This document shows positions 1 to 8,843 of a stretch of DNA of 64,000 nt, piece after piece (the stretch's first letter is position 1; every line of letters begins with the position of its first letter). Below the pieces are notes generated by a model, which worked only from the letters and a program-made list of their open reading frames with translations, had not been told where the DNA came from and did not search any database. This DNA is from Gemmata massiliana (GTDB lineage: Bacteria; Planctomycetota; Planctomycetia; Gemmatales; Gemmataceae). Where the stretch lies: assembly GCF_901538265.1 (NCBI RefSeq), contig NZ_LR593886.1, positions 5,477,738 to 5,541,737 on the forward strand. Direction: 5' to 3'. A program made the translations under genes and the position numbers.

Positions 1-2504
1 GTTTGCGCGACGTGACCGACCAACCGCTGATCGAGGACGCGAGCGACATCCCGACCGGCTACGCCCTCGTGAACGGCAAGCGCGCGGTCTACATCCTCGT
101 CACCAAACGGGCCAGCGCCAGCACGCTCGACGTCGTGAGCAACGTGCGGAAGAACCTGCCGGAAATGCAGGCCGTGCTCCCGGACGACATCCAGGTGAGC
201 TTCGAGTTCGACCAGTCCCCCTACGTGACCAACTCGATGCGCGGGGTGGCGTTCGAGGGGCTGCTCGCCGCCGGTCTGGTCGGTCTCATGGTGCTGGTGT
301 TCCTCCGTGACTGGCGGTCGGTCGTGGTCGTGGTGCTGAATATCCCGCTCGCACTCGTGGCCGCACTCGTCGCGCTGTGGCTCACCGGGCAGTCGATCAA
401 CCTGATGACCCTCGGCGGGCTGGCGCTGGCGGTCGGCATCCTGGTCGACGAGGCCACGGTCGAAGTGGAGAACATCCACACCCAAATGACGCGGCACGAG
501 TCCGTCGCATTGGCCGTTCGGTTGGGGAACATGGAGACGGCTGTGCCGCGCCTGTTGGCGATGCTGTGCATCCTGGCCGTGTTCATTCCGTCGTTCTTGA
601 TGCAGGGAACGGCGCGTGCCCTCTTCGCGCCGCTGGCACTGGCGGTCGGGTTCTCGATGATCGCCAGCTACATCCTGTCCAGCACGTTTTTGCCGGTCCT
701 GTGCGTGTGGCTGCTGAAGAACAAAGCGGGCTGTCACGCCAGTTCGCCGCGCGCCCCCAGTCATGTGGAGCGCGCGTTCGCCCGCGTCACCCGGAGCGGC
801 GTCGCAAGTCGGTGGGTGCTGCTACCAACTTACCTGGGAGTCACGGTCGCAGTTCTGTTCCTCGCGGGTCGCCAGTTAGGAACGGAAATCTTCCCGCAAG
901 TGGACGCGGGGCAGTTCCAGTTCCGGCTCAAGGCCCCGACCGGCACTCGGATCGAACAAACGGAAGCGATCACGCAGGAAGCGTTACGGTTCATCGACCA
1001 CGAGGTGCGCGACGCCGGCGGTACGGTAGACATCAGCCTCGGGTACGTCGGTGTCGTCCCGTCGTCGTACCCGATCAACACCGTGTACCTTTGGATGGGC
1101 GGACCGGAAGAGTCCGTCGTTCGGGTGGCGCTGAAATCGGGCAGCGCCCGTATCGAGGCTCTGAAGGCCCGATTACGTGAGAAACTGCCCGCTCACCTGC
1201 GCGAGTGGGCTGCTGAAAAATGGCAGCGTGAAGGCGTGCCCGCCGACATCGCCCGGGCGCGGCTCGCCGACCTTCGGCTGTCGTTCGAGCCGGCCGACAT
1301 CGTGAACGAGGTGATGAGCTTCGGCTCGCCGTCGCCCATTGAAGTGGCCGTGAGCGGCCCCAAAATGGCCGACAACCGTGCGCACGCAGAGAAACTGTAC
1401 CAGGAATTGGCGAAGGTGCCCGCGGTGGTGGACTTGCGGTACGGGCAGGCACTCGACTACCCGACCCTCGGGGTCGAAGTGGACCCGTACAAGCTCCAGG
1501 GCACCGGAGCGACCATGAGCGACGCGGCCAAGGCGATCACGCCCTACACGTCGTCGAGTCGGTTCACAGTACCGAACTACTGGCGCGACCCGGCCAGCGG
1601 CGTCGGCTATCAAGTTCAGGTCGAGGTGCCGTTCACGCTGGTCAACTCGGTCAAGGATCTGGAACAGGCGCCGGTCATTACAAAAGGATCAGAGCGAGTG
1701 CTGCTCCGCGATGTGGGTCGAGTCAAGGAAGGCACGATGCCCGGCCAGATCGACCGGTACAACATGCGCCGCGTAGTGAGCATGACCGGCAACGTCCAGG
1801 GCGAGGATCTGGGTGAAGTCGCGCGGCAGGTGGCCAAAGCGGTCGAAGCGGCCGGCCCACCTCCGGCCGGCGTGAAGGTGGATATTCGCGGACAGGTCGC
1901 CCCGCTCAACGAACTGTTCCGGGGATTGGGGATCGGTCTGATCGTTACGGTTGTCGTCATCGGGCTGCTGCTCCTGGCCTACTTCCAGTCCGTCCGTCTG
2001 GCACTCGTGGCAGTGGTCCCGGTACCGGCGGTGCTCACGGGAGTGGTGGCGATACTGCTGATTACGGGTACCACGCTCAATCTCCAGTCGTTCATGGGAA
2101 CGATCATGGCCATGGGTGTGGCGACCGCTAACGCCATCCTGCTCGTCACGTTCGCCGAGCGCGCCCGCATCGGGGGAATGACCGCTCGCGATGCCGGTAC
2201 TGAGGGCGCGCGAACCCGTGCACGGCCGATTCTGATGACCGGGTGCGCGATGATCGCCGGTATGGTCCCGATGGCACTCGGGCTCGGTGAGGGCGGGGAC
2301 CAAACAGCGCCACTTGGTCGAGCGGTGGTCGGCGGACTGGCGGCCGGCACCCTCACCACGCTGTTCGTCCTGCCGGCCGCGTTCGCGTTGCTCCTGGGGC
2401 GCGCCGGTACCGCGTCCGCGTCACTCGACCCGTTCGACCCCAATAGCCCACACCACGTCCCGAACGCCGAGATCGTCTCGCGGGAGGCTTCCCATGCGCC
2501 GTGA
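1..2504 (+). CDS. RND-family efflux permease, 5'-truncated by the window edge
   Basis: Inner-membrane proton-driven RND pump of the AcrB/HAE-1 type. The frame is open from the first base, so the N-terminal part (roughly the first periplasmic section) lies outside the window and the true start is not visible. Visible are the porter segment (VYILVTKRASASTL), a transmembrane block beginning GLLAAGLVGLMVLVFLRDWRS, the transmembrane-4 motif with acidic residues (GILVDEATVEVENI), a second large periplasmic part, and the C-terminal membrane block (GVATANAILLVTFAERAR). The acidic pair reads DE rather than the usual DD of AcrB. It overlaps the following adaptor gene by 11 bases, so the two are translationally coupled and presumably form one tripartite pump. 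The substrate cannot be read from sequence. No outer-membrane channel gene lies downstream. Confidence 0.9.
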   Translation, partial: LRDVTDQPLIEDASDIPTGYALVNGKRAVYILVTKRASASTLDVVSNVRKNLPEMQAVLPDDIQVSFEFDQSPYVTNSMRGVAFEGLLAAGLVGLMVLVFLRDWRSVVVVVLNIPLALVAALVALWLTGQSINLMTLGGLALAVGILVDEATVEVENIHTQMTRHESVALAVRLGNMETAVPRLLAMLCILAVFIPSFLMQGTARALFAPLALAVGFSMIASYILSSTFLPVLCVWLLKNKAGCHASSPRAPSHVERAFARVTRSGVASRWVLLPTYLGVTVAVLFLAGRQLGTEIFPQVDAGQFQFRLKAPTGTRIEQTEAITQEALRFIDHEVRDAGGTVDISLGYVGVVPSSYPINTVYLWMGGPEESVVRVALKSGSARIEALKARLREKLPAHLREWAAEKWQREGVPADIARARLADLRLSFEPADIVNEVMSFGSPSPIEVAVSGPKMADNRAHAEKLYQELAKVPAVVDLRYGQALDYPTLGVEVDPYKLQGTGATMSDAAKAITPYTSSSRFTVPNYWRDPASGVGYQVQVEVPFTLVNSVKDLEQAPVITKGSERVLLRDVGRVKEGTMPGQIDRYNMRRVVSMTGNVQGEDLGEVARQVAKAVEAAGPPPAGVKVDIRGQVAPLNELFRGLGIGLIVTVVVIGLLLLAYFQSVRLALVAVVPVPAVLTGVVAILLITGTTLNLQSFMGTIMAMGVATANAILLVTFAERARIGGMTARDAGTEGARTRARPILMTGCAMIAGMVPMALGLGEGGDQTAPLGRAVVGGLAAGTLTTLFVLPAAFALLLGRAGTASASLDPFDPNSPHHVPNAEIVSREASHAP

Positions 2505-3840
2505 CCTGTCGTTCGTTCTCGCCGCCGCACTTGGCGTCGCACCAGCCGTCGGGTGCAATCAGAAATCACCTCCTCCCGGGGGAGCAGCTCCGGCCCCCGC
2601 GACACCGATCACGGTCGTCAAACCAGAGCGGCGCGCGATCAAACGGGTGATCGAGCAGCCCGGCACGGTCACGGCATTCGAGGAGACGGTCCTGCACGCA
2701 AAACTCCCCGGCTTCGTCGGGAAGATCGCGGACGACCCGGAAAAGGCGAACCGCCCGCCCCACGACCGGCAAACCGATATCGGGAGCCGCGTCAAGGCGG
2801 GGCAGGTTCTGGCCGTGTTGACCATGCCGGAACTGGACGAAGAGTGGAAACAAAAGGTCGCCCTCGTCAAACAGGCCGAAGCGGAAGTGGTGCAGTCCGA
2901 GAAAGCGGCAGAGGCGATGAAGGCCGGTGTTACGGCCGCGGAGTCACTGGTCACCGTTGCCGAAGCGGGGGTGGATCGCTCGCAGGCCCTGTACGAGCGC
3001 TGGCAAAAGGAAGTTGATCGGATCGCAAAACTGCTCGGCAACGGGGTCGGCGACAGCCAGACACTCGACGAGACGAAGAACCAACTCCGGGCCGCAGAAG
3101 CGGGGCAGAAAGAAGCGACCGCGCGCGTCACAGCAGCGCGAGCAGCGGTGAAAAAGGCAGTGGCCGACGAAGCGAAAGCGGTGGCCGATGTGGTCGGCGC
3201 GAAAGCGAAACTGGAAGTTGCCCGAGCCGAGGTCAATCGGTTGGACGCACTCCGCAGTTACACAGCGATCAAGGCCCCGTTCGACGGGGTGGTGACCCGC
3301 CGGTCGGTCAACACCGGTGACCTGGTGAGCGGGACCGAGAAGACCGGGCTGTTTACCGTAGCTCGAACCGATCCGGTGCGAGTGGTGGTAAATGTGCCAG
3401 AGGCAGACGCCGGACAGGTCGCGGTTGGTCAGGACGTGCGTTTGGCACTCCAGGGACCGGAGCAGGTGGGGAAAGTGATCCGCACGTCCTGGTCACTGGA
3501 ACCGGGATCGCGCACGCTGCGGACCGAGATCGACCTGCCCAATGAAATAGGAGCATTGCGGCCGGGCATGTTCGTCCACGCGAAACTGACAATCGAACTC
3601 CCGGCCGCGTGGTCGGTCCCGGCGGCGGCGGTCGGCAAATCCGGCGACGACGCGATCATGTACACCGTCGAAAGCGGAAAAGCGGCCCGGGTAACCGTCC
3701 AGCTCATTAAGGGCGACGGTCAGTTCACTCAAGTTCGCCGGTACAAAAAGTCCTCGGCCACCGACTGGACCGACGTAACTGGCTCCGAACAGTTCGCGTC
3801 CCCGACCGCGGCTCTCGCCGACGGGCAGGCGGTACCGTAA
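2494..3840 (+). CDS. HlyD/AcrA-type RND periplasmic adaptor lipoprotein
   Basis: Membrane-fusion protein that would link the RND permease to an outer-membrane channel. The ATG at 2494 is preceded by a Shine-Dalgarno-like GGGAGG and starts inside the permease gene (11-base overlap). The 448-residue product begins with a lipoprotein signal peptide (PAVGC lipobox, Cys at about residue 21). It then has a biotinyl-lipoyl-like half (KLPGFVGKI), a long helical hairpin rich in Ala, Glu and Lys (about residues 120-240), the returning lipoyl half (AIKAPFDGVVTRRSVNTGD), a beta-barrel and a membrane-proximal domain. Length and domain order are normal for the family. Unlike many AcrA proteins it keeps an acidic insertion (DDPEKANRPPHDRQTDIGSRV) in the first lipoyl half, which is common in relatives that work with long periplasmic pumps. 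Substrate unknown. Confidence 0.9.
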   Translation: MRRDLSFVLAAALGVAPAVGCNQKSPPPGGAAPAPATPITVVKPERRAIKRVIEQPGTVTAFEETVLHAKLPGFVGKIADDPEKANRPPHDRQTDIGSRVKAGQVLAVLTMPELDEEWKQKVALVKQAEAEVVQSEKAAEAMKAGVTAAESLVTVAEAGVDRSQALYERWQKEVDRIAKLLGNGVGDSQTLDETKNQLRAAEAGQKEATARVTAARAAVKKAVADEAKAVADVVGAKAKLEVARAEVNRLDALRSYTAIKAPFDGVVTRRSVNTGDLVSGTEKTGLFTVARTDPVRVVVNVPEADAGQVAVGQDVRLALQGPEQVGKVIRTSWSLEPGSRTLRTEIDLPNEIGALRPGMFVHAKLTIELPAAWSVPAAAVGKSGDDAIMYTVESGKAARVTVQLIKGDGQFTQVRRYKKSSATDWTDVTGSEQFASPTAALADGQAVP

Positions 3841-4254
3841 CTAAAGTTCAAGGTCGGTATCGCGCACCCGCGGTGCAGTTTCTTCCTGAACAAATGCCCA
3901 ACGGCGGTAAAAACACCAACCCGCGTTGAAAGGAAGCACGCGGCTAGGGCAATTCCGGCCCGAATCCGCGCAAGATATCGCGCACCGTAAGCACGCACGG
4001 TCCCCAAGTTCTCAATCTGGCAACTCAAAAATCGCCCATCGCCCCGCCCCGAATGCGATCAACAACCAACCGATCCGTTCACAGCATCCGCCCTCGGCTC
4101 CGAATCAGCCGAATAACTGGTTCAGTCGCGCCAGTTTCCCACCAGAAACACAGCGGAATTGCGTCTCGACACTCATTCTCACGCGAACGGCACCGCCGTT
4201 GCTTAACTCTCAACTGCGGCACACGCGACACGGTGCCGAAGAGAGGAACGACCC
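3841..4254 (+). other. intergenic stretch, no convincing gene
   Basis: About 410 bases between the RND adaptor and a 42-codon frame. An open frame here (3926-4357) encodes Pro/Arg/Asn-rich sequence with no family character and overlaps the better-supported small gene at 4255. I see no tRNA, clear promoter or strong hairpin. Confidence 0.4.
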
Positions 4255-4383
4255 ATGTCCGTTGCCCATGCTGAAGACCAACTCGCGAAGGTACTGTTCG
4301 TCGAACTGCTGGTGGCGCTCGCCGAGGACGACGCAGACGAAGAGGTACCCGTGCTAAGTACCGCCTTCGGACCGGCCGCCTAA
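4255..4383 (+). CDS. small acidic hypothetical protein (42 aa)
   Basis: A short frame with ATG at 4255 preceded by AGAGGA at a workable ribosome-binding distance. The product is a hydrophobic helix-like stretch (LFVELLVALAE) followed by an acidic run (DDADEEV) and a short tail ending GPAA. No family is recognised. It lies 42 bases upstream of another small gene in the same direction, so the two may be co-transcribed. Coding status rests only on the ribosome-binding site, composition and position. Confidence 0.4.
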   Translation: MSVAHAEDQLAKVLFVELLVALAEDDADEEVPVLSTAFGPAA

Positions 4384-4425
4384 AAGCCCATTCACCCACT
4401 CACATCAGTCACGAGGACTCCGGCC

Positions 4426-4644
4426 ATGTACGACGTCAACCCATACGCCAGCTTCGAGCTCGCTCCGGAAACCAAGGCGCGGATGGCCGAACTGTTCGCA
4501 GGTCACGTGTGCGCACGGTGCAACCAACCGGCTGTTCGCTTGGCCGGCGACCGCTTCTACTGCGCCGAACACTACCAACGGAAACAGTCCCAGAAGGCCC
4601 ACACGCCGAAGGTTTATCGGTGTGTCATCGCCAACGCCGGGTGA
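4426..4644 (+). CDS. small putative zinc-binding protein (72 aa)
   Basis: The product carries CARC at residues 29-32 and CAEH at residues 46-49, a CxxC...CxxH pattern typical of a treble-clef or zinc-ribbon fold, followed by a basic tail (QRKQSQKAHTPK). This suggests a small nucleic-acid- or protein-binding zinc protein, but no named family is recognised. The start ATG at 4426 has a weak GAGGA-type site (ACGAGGACTCCGGCC). It follows the 42-residue frame at 4255 and converges on the radical SAM gene at 4668 with only 23 bases between them. Confidence 0.6.
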   Translation: MYDVNPYASFELAPETKARMAELFAGHVCARCNQPAVRLAGDRFYCAEHYQRKQSQKAHTPKVYRCVIANAG

Positions 4645-4667
4645 ACCCGTTCGACTGATACAGCCGA

Positions 4668-5750
4668 TTAAAACAGCCGCCCCTGCCCGTTCGCATCGGG
4701 CGGCGGCTGGAATTTTGAGCAATCGTAAGGCGGCAACCCACCGTTCAAACCGAACCGCCGCGCGAACACCCTGAACACCCGCCGAATGAGTTCTGCGTAC
4801 ACGCCAGTCCCCGTCATCCGCTGATCGAACGCACTGTTGTTGAGCCGCCCGCCCCTCGCGTCGCGCACCCGCCCCTCGACACGCTCCACGCGCTCCGGAA
4901 ACGTTCGCGCCATCCAGTCCATAAAGACCGGTGCAACGGCCCACGGTAACCGCAACATCGTGTACGCTGCGGCACTCGCGCCCGCCTCCTTCACCGCCTC
5001 CAGAATGGTTGGGATCTCTGCATCATTCAGCCCCGGAATAATCGGCGCGACCAGCACGCGCACGGGCAGCCCGGCCGCAGACAATTCGCGAACCGCCCGC
5101 AACCGGGCAAGAGGCGTCGACGCACGCGGTTCCATCGACCGCGCGAGCGCGGCGTTAAGCGTCCCGATGCTGACGTTCACATGAACCAGTCCCTCAGTGG
5201 CCATCGGAGCGAGTAGATCGAGGTCGCGCACCACCAGCGCGTTTTTGGTAATGATGCTCATCGGCTGGTTCGAGACGGCCGCGACTTCGAGGCACCGGCG
5301 CGTGAGCCGGAACCGGCGCTCGCACGGCTGGTACGGATCGGTCACTCCGGAAAGCGCGATCGGCTCGGGTACCCACGCATCCCGCGCCAGGAACGCGCGG
5401 AACAGCTTCGGAGCATCGTGCTTCACGACGATCTTCGTCTCGAACCCCAAACCCGCGTCGAAGCCCAAATATTCGTGAGTCGGGCGCGCGTAACAGTACG
5501 AACAACCGTGCTCACATCCGCGGTACGGGTTCAGACTGTACCGGAAACCGACGTCGGGACTATCGTTCTCGGAGATGACCGATTTGGTGCGGTCCGGAAT
5601 GAACTCCGTAGCCGGGTTCGAGAGCGTGGCTATGTCGTCCGCGTCTAGATCGATCACGTCGAGTGCCAATACCTTCGAGGTGCTGTCGAACCGGCTAACG
5701 GGTTGGAGATTCGATCCCCGCCCGATCAAACCTATACGCGCGTCAATCAT
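4668..5750 (-). CDS. PA0069/Rv2578c-family radical SAM protein
   Basis: 360-residue radical SAM enzyme related to spore photoproduct lyase-like proteins. The 4Fe-4S cluster motif is C79-x3-C83-x2-C86 in RGCEHGCSYCYARPTHEYLG. This signature and the neighbouring RYSLNPYRGC are characteristic of the PA0069 family. Downstream are a SAM-binding barrel (SGVTDPYQPCERRFRLTR), ITKN and VSIGTLN segments, and the conserved C-terminal part (MLRLPWAVAPVFMDWM). The family reaction is not established. Members are often found near DNA-repair genes, but no such neighbour is seen here. The start at 5750 has no strong Shine-Dalgarno. Confidence 0.85.
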   Translation of the reverse strand: MIDARIGLIGRGSNLQPVSRFDSTSKVLALDVIDLDADDIATLSNPATEFIPDRTKSVISENDSPDVGFRYSLNPYRGCEHGCSYCYARPTHEYLGFDAGLGFETKIVVKHDAPKLFRAFLARDAWVPEPIALSGVTDPYQPCERRFRLTRRCLEVAAVSNQPMSIITKNALVVRDLDLLAPMATEGLVHVNVSIGTLNAALARSMEPRASTPLARLRAVRELSAAGLPVRVLVAPIIPGLNDAEIPTILEAVKEAGASAAAYTMLRLPWAVAPVFMDWMARTFPERVERVEGRVRDARGGRLNNSAFDQRMTGTGVYAELIRRVFRVFARRFGLNGGLPPYDCSKFQPPPDANGQGRLF

Positions 5751-5965
5751 GAACGTATATTAACACCCTCAAGGGGGGTCCGGAAGAGAACCTTCGCGCG
5801 GTGGGCGAAAAAATCCGGATTCGTCCGTTCGTGTTTCGATCTTTGGGTGATGCGTTCGTCTGATCCGTGCTTTCGGTGTTGATCCGTGGCGATTTATGAC
5901 TTCGCTTTTCGACCCGACCCGGTATGCTTCATACGATCACTCCCGCCCCAACGCAGGGGTTCATC

Positions 5966-7246
5966 ATGCGCAGGTTCATCGTTCCCGCTTTGCTCGTATT
6001 CGCGTGTGCGGCATCCGCGTCGGCACAGCCCGCGAAAACCGCTCCACCGCCCCCCGCGTTGCCCGATGGCACCTGGGAGAAGCTCCCACCACCAAAGAAG
6101 CCCCTGCTGCCCGAGTGGGCGAAAGTGTTCGCGGGTCCGTTACCTAAAACGACCGCGAAGATGCTCGAACTCGATTACCTGCACCGCGAGAAGAACCCGC
6201 TCGGTGCCCGGCTCGCGGCCCGCATCCGATGGACCGTCGCGGACGCGCTCGACAGCAAGTACGGACGCGCTGTGGCAAAGGCCGACCTCGATCGCACAGA
6301 ACTGGTGGCTCGTCCGCCTACTGAGGACGAGGCGGCGGCGCTCGCGTTCGCGAAGAAACTCACGCTCGAAGGGCACGCCATCACCGACAGCGAGTTCGCG
6401 GCGCTGCTCAAGCGATTCACCCCGGAGCAGGTAACTGCGATCGTTCACACCGTCGCTTGCGCCAACTTCCAGAATCGCATCGCCCTTGCGCTTGGTGTAA
6501 AGGGCGAAGACCCGATCGCGCTACCGGTCGCGACGCAGTTCGATCTCGACGCGGCGAAAGTGAAAGCTCCTGAGCGGCCGTCGTGGGACGATCTCAAGTC
6601 CGTGAAGGCCGGCGGGATTGCCGTCCGAGTCGAGTGGGGGAAAGACGGTTTCGATGAAGTCAACGCGGCGATGGATCGGCAAAAAGAGCGCACGCTCCGC
6701 GTTCCGCTCCCGAGTAACGCGGCGATCGAAAAACTACCGCCACGCGAACGTGATTCTGCGAAGCGCATCCTCTGGAACACGGTCAGCGCCGGGTACCAGC
6801 CGGAACTCACCCGGGCGTGGTTCGCGTGCCTCTCCGCGTACTACGAGGAATCCAAGGTCGATCGCGTGTTCACCAATTCCATGTTCTGGGTGGTTACGCG
6901 AACCAACGACTGTTTCTACTGAATGGGTCACAGCGAAATGCTGCTCGCGGTCGCGGGCGTAAAACCGGAAGACGTGAAGGCCTTGACGAAGAAGCTGGCG
7001 AGCGGGGACTGGTCCTCGTTCCCGAAGGCGCAACAATCGGCGTTCGGTTTGGCGTACAAGATGAGCAAAGACCCCGCATCGATCACGGACGCGGACCGGG
7101 CGGCGCTGGTCGAAGTGTTCGGCCGCGAACGCACGGTCGATCTGATTTACTACGTCGGGTGGTGCAACTACATGACGCGAATCGCGGATGCGTTCCAGTT
7201 GCCGCTCGAACAGGAGAACCCGTTCGCTCCGGCACCGAAGAAATAG
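5966..7246 (+). CDS. exported AhpD-like (carboxymuconolactone decarboxylase superfamily) selenoprotein, UGA at 6920-6922 read as Sec
   Basis: The ATG at 5966 follows AGGGG at six bases and opens a signal peptide (RRFIVPALLVFACAASASAQ), so the product is exported. The frame meets TGA at 6920-6922 and continues without another stop to TAA at 7246, giving 426 residues if UGA is selenocysteine (residue 319). The redox motif reads C316-F-Y-Sec319-M-G-H322, matching the CxYCxxH motif of AhpD-like alkylhydroperoxidase proteins with Sec in place of the second Cys. Sequence after the UGA is typical family sequence ending in a Tyr/Asn/Arg-rich helix (GWCNYMTRIADAF). The N-terminal half repeats the same fold (VACANFQNRIALALG) but its active-site position reads DSKYG, so that copy looks catalytically dead. 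Family knowledge suggests a thiol peroxidase or disulfide-reductase role. The alternative is a disrupted gene, made unlikely by the exact UGA position and a second case at 26314. A SECIS-like hairpin follows. Confidence 0.8.
6942..6959 (+). promoter_or_regulatory. candidate bacterial SECIS hairpin
   Basis: The mRNA can form a seven-pair stem (6942-6948 with 6953-6959, two of the pairs G-U) closed by the loop GGUC at 6949-6952. The loop starts 27 bases after the UGA. Bacterial SECIS elements lie inside the coding sequence just after the UGA and often show G and U in the apical loop, as in E. coli fdhF. Spacing and loop fit, but the stem was found by eye and not folded. Confidence 0.45.
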
Positions 7247-7330
7247 TCCGTGTACCAGGTTCCGGAGGCGCGTGTCTCAATATTGAGCAAGGAACCGCCC
7301 TTCCCTCGGACGCCTAACGGAAGCTGGAAC

Positions 7331-7714
7331 GTGAAATCTGGAACTGCCAAGATCGCTCTGAAATGGCTGCTCGGTGTGTTGTTCGTTGCCGCGGGGCTGA
7401 ACCATTTTTGGAAGCCCGAGTTCTACGTCAGGATCATGCCACCGTACCTGCCGTGGCCCCACGAACTCGTGCTGATTAGCGGCGGGTTCGAGATCCTCGG
7501 CGGGATCGGGTTGTTAATCCCGCGGTTCACGGTTCCGGCCGCGTGGGGATTGATCGCGCTGCTTGTTGCCGTGTTCCCCGCGAACATCCACATGGCGCTG
7601 AACCCGGAGGTCGGCGCCGATCTGTTCCCCAATCTACCGCCCGCCGTGTGGTGGGTGCGGCTGCCGTTTCAGGTTCTGTTCATTGCGTGGGCGTACTGGT
7701 TCACGCGCAAGTAG
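7331..7714 (+). CDS. DoxX-like small membrane protein
   Basis: A four-helix inner-membrane protein of the DoxX superfamily. The visible segments are LKWLLGVLFVAAGLNHFW, then YLPWPHELVLISGGFEILGG, then GLIALLVAVFPANIHMAL, and a final helix (FQVLFIAWAYWFT). The GLNHFWKPEFY and FEILGGIGLL signatures are typical of DoxX-like proteins. I chose the GTG at 7331 (127 residues) because the frame upstream to 7250 encodes a polar Pro-rich stretch and no better start. It follows the selenoprotein gene by 84 bases in the same direction, so co-transcription is likely. DoxX members are repeatedly linked to redox and sulfur metabolism, which would fit, but the partnership is inference. Confidence 0.8.
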   Translation: MKSGTAKIALKWLLGVLFVAAGLNHFWKPEFYVRIMPPYLPWPHELVLISGGFEILGGIGLLIPRFTVPAAWGLIALLVAVFPANIHMALNPEVGADLFPNLPPAVWWVRLPFQVLFIAWAYWFTRK

Positions 7715-7729
7715 TTTTCGGATGTCACC

Positions 7730-8767
7730 ATGATCGACCGCGCCGCCATTCTCGATGCGTTTGCCAAGTACACGCAGAAACTCGCGACCAAGCACGACGT
7801 TCACTCGGAACCGGCCGAGGTCTTCGGCGGGCCGCCGTTTTCGACCCTGATGCAGTTCACGCAAACGCTCGGTTCGCGCGCGGAACTCAACGCGCTCCTC
7901 GCGGAACTGGTGCCGTTCATTCGCGCGGCGGACCCGTTTCGCGGGAGTACGGTCGCGTTGAATTGCGGCACGCTCGTTGAAATCGGTGGCGATCCCGGTC
8001 TGGTGTTCCCGCACCTGCTCGGCGAACTTCCGCGTCACCTCGACCTCGCCAAACGCGCACACGAGAAAGACATCGCCCCCCGCGCGCTCTTCGATGAAGA
8101 CCCGGACGCCGCGAAATCGGCCGGCGGGTTGAGATACCTGCTGCTCGCGACGATGACCGTGATTTGCCGCTCGGCCGAATTCCGGCAAGCACTTCGCGCG
8201 GATGCGGAGATCGTGGAGAATATTTTTGCGCTTCGGGAGCACTACGGCGAAGCCGATTTCGTCGCCCAGGTGCTCAACCTCGCCGACGGCCTCGACTTGC
8301 TCGTCCTGGCGCCGCAAGAACGAAAGGGGTTCCGCCTCGCTCTGGAAGCCGTAAGCACCAACGCCCACCTCTTCACGTTGATTCAAGGAGCGCTCATCGG
8401 CGGTGGGCACCTCGCGGGCGACCCGATCGATCCAGAAGTGATGGCGGTCGCGACAGGTGAAAGTCCTCACCCGCGTCTCCTGTCCGATCACGCGCGGTTC
8501 CACTTCGACATCTGGTCCGGCTCGGTCGATAACCCGATCGGCACCCTGCTCTCCCTTCCGGTCGAAGAGTCCCCGTTGAGCATCCCGTCGCTCGACGGTC
8601 AACGCATCGTCGTCATCGGTCCGTCCATCCTGGGCGGGCGCGGATGGGACAGCAACTTCTTCGCGAACATTCACGACGCGCTGAAATCGCGTGCGGAAGT
8701 CGTCGAGGTGCTACCGGAAGCAGAAGTAACTCGCTGGCTGGAGCGCATCGCCAGCGCGAAGACATGA
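7730..8767 (+). CDS. conserved-looking hypothetical cytosolic protein (345 aa)
   Basis: Begins at ATG 7730, 15 bases after the DoxX gene, and is probably the last gene of the selenoprotein-DoxX unit. The product is soluble, with an all-helical N-terminal two thirds (FAKYTQKLATKH, TLGSRAELNALLAELVPF) and a C-terminal part containing SLDGQRIVVIGPSILGGRGWDSNFF, which resembles a beta-alpha nucleotide or cofactor fold. Nothing in it matches a named family I can recall. Codon use and GC content match the neighbours. No signal peptide. Confidence 0.75.
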   Translation: MIDRAAILDAFAKYTQKLATKHDVHSEPAEVFGGPPFSTLMQFTQTLGSRAELNALLAELVPFIRAADPFRGSTVALNCGTLVEIGGDPGLVFPHLLGELPRHLDLAKRAHEKDIAPRALFDEDPDAAKSAGGLRYLLLATMTVICRSAEFRQALRADAEIVENIFALREHYGEADFVAQVLNLADGLDLLVLAPQERKGFRLALEAVSTNAHLFTLIQGALIGGGHLAGDPIDPEVMAVATGESPHPRLLSDHARFHFDIWSGSVDNPIGTLLSLPVEESPLSIPSLDGQRIVVIGPSILGGRGWDSNFFANIHDALKSRAEVVEVLPEAEVTRWLERIASAKT

Positions 8768-8843
8768 GGCGATCGGCACCAAACGGACAGCCACAACCAC
8801 ATCGGCAGTTGCGGCTGCCCGTTGCTTCAAATTGAGACTCGCA

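Noticed and set aside
3926..4357. 143-codon frame in the gap after the RND adaptor
   Set aside because: Pro/Asn/Arg-rich with no recognisable fold, and it overlaps the better-supported 42-residue gene.
5966..6922. Reading the upstream part of the first AhpD-like gene as a complete 318-residue protein ending at TGA
   Set aside because: It would end just before the second redox residue, and the following frame holds the rest of the family domain. The same arrangement at 26314 supports UGA recoding.
6923..7246. Separate 107-residue gene starting at the ATG right after the UGA
   Set aside because: The ATG is simply Met320 next to Sec319; there is no ribosome-binding site and the domain would lack its active site.
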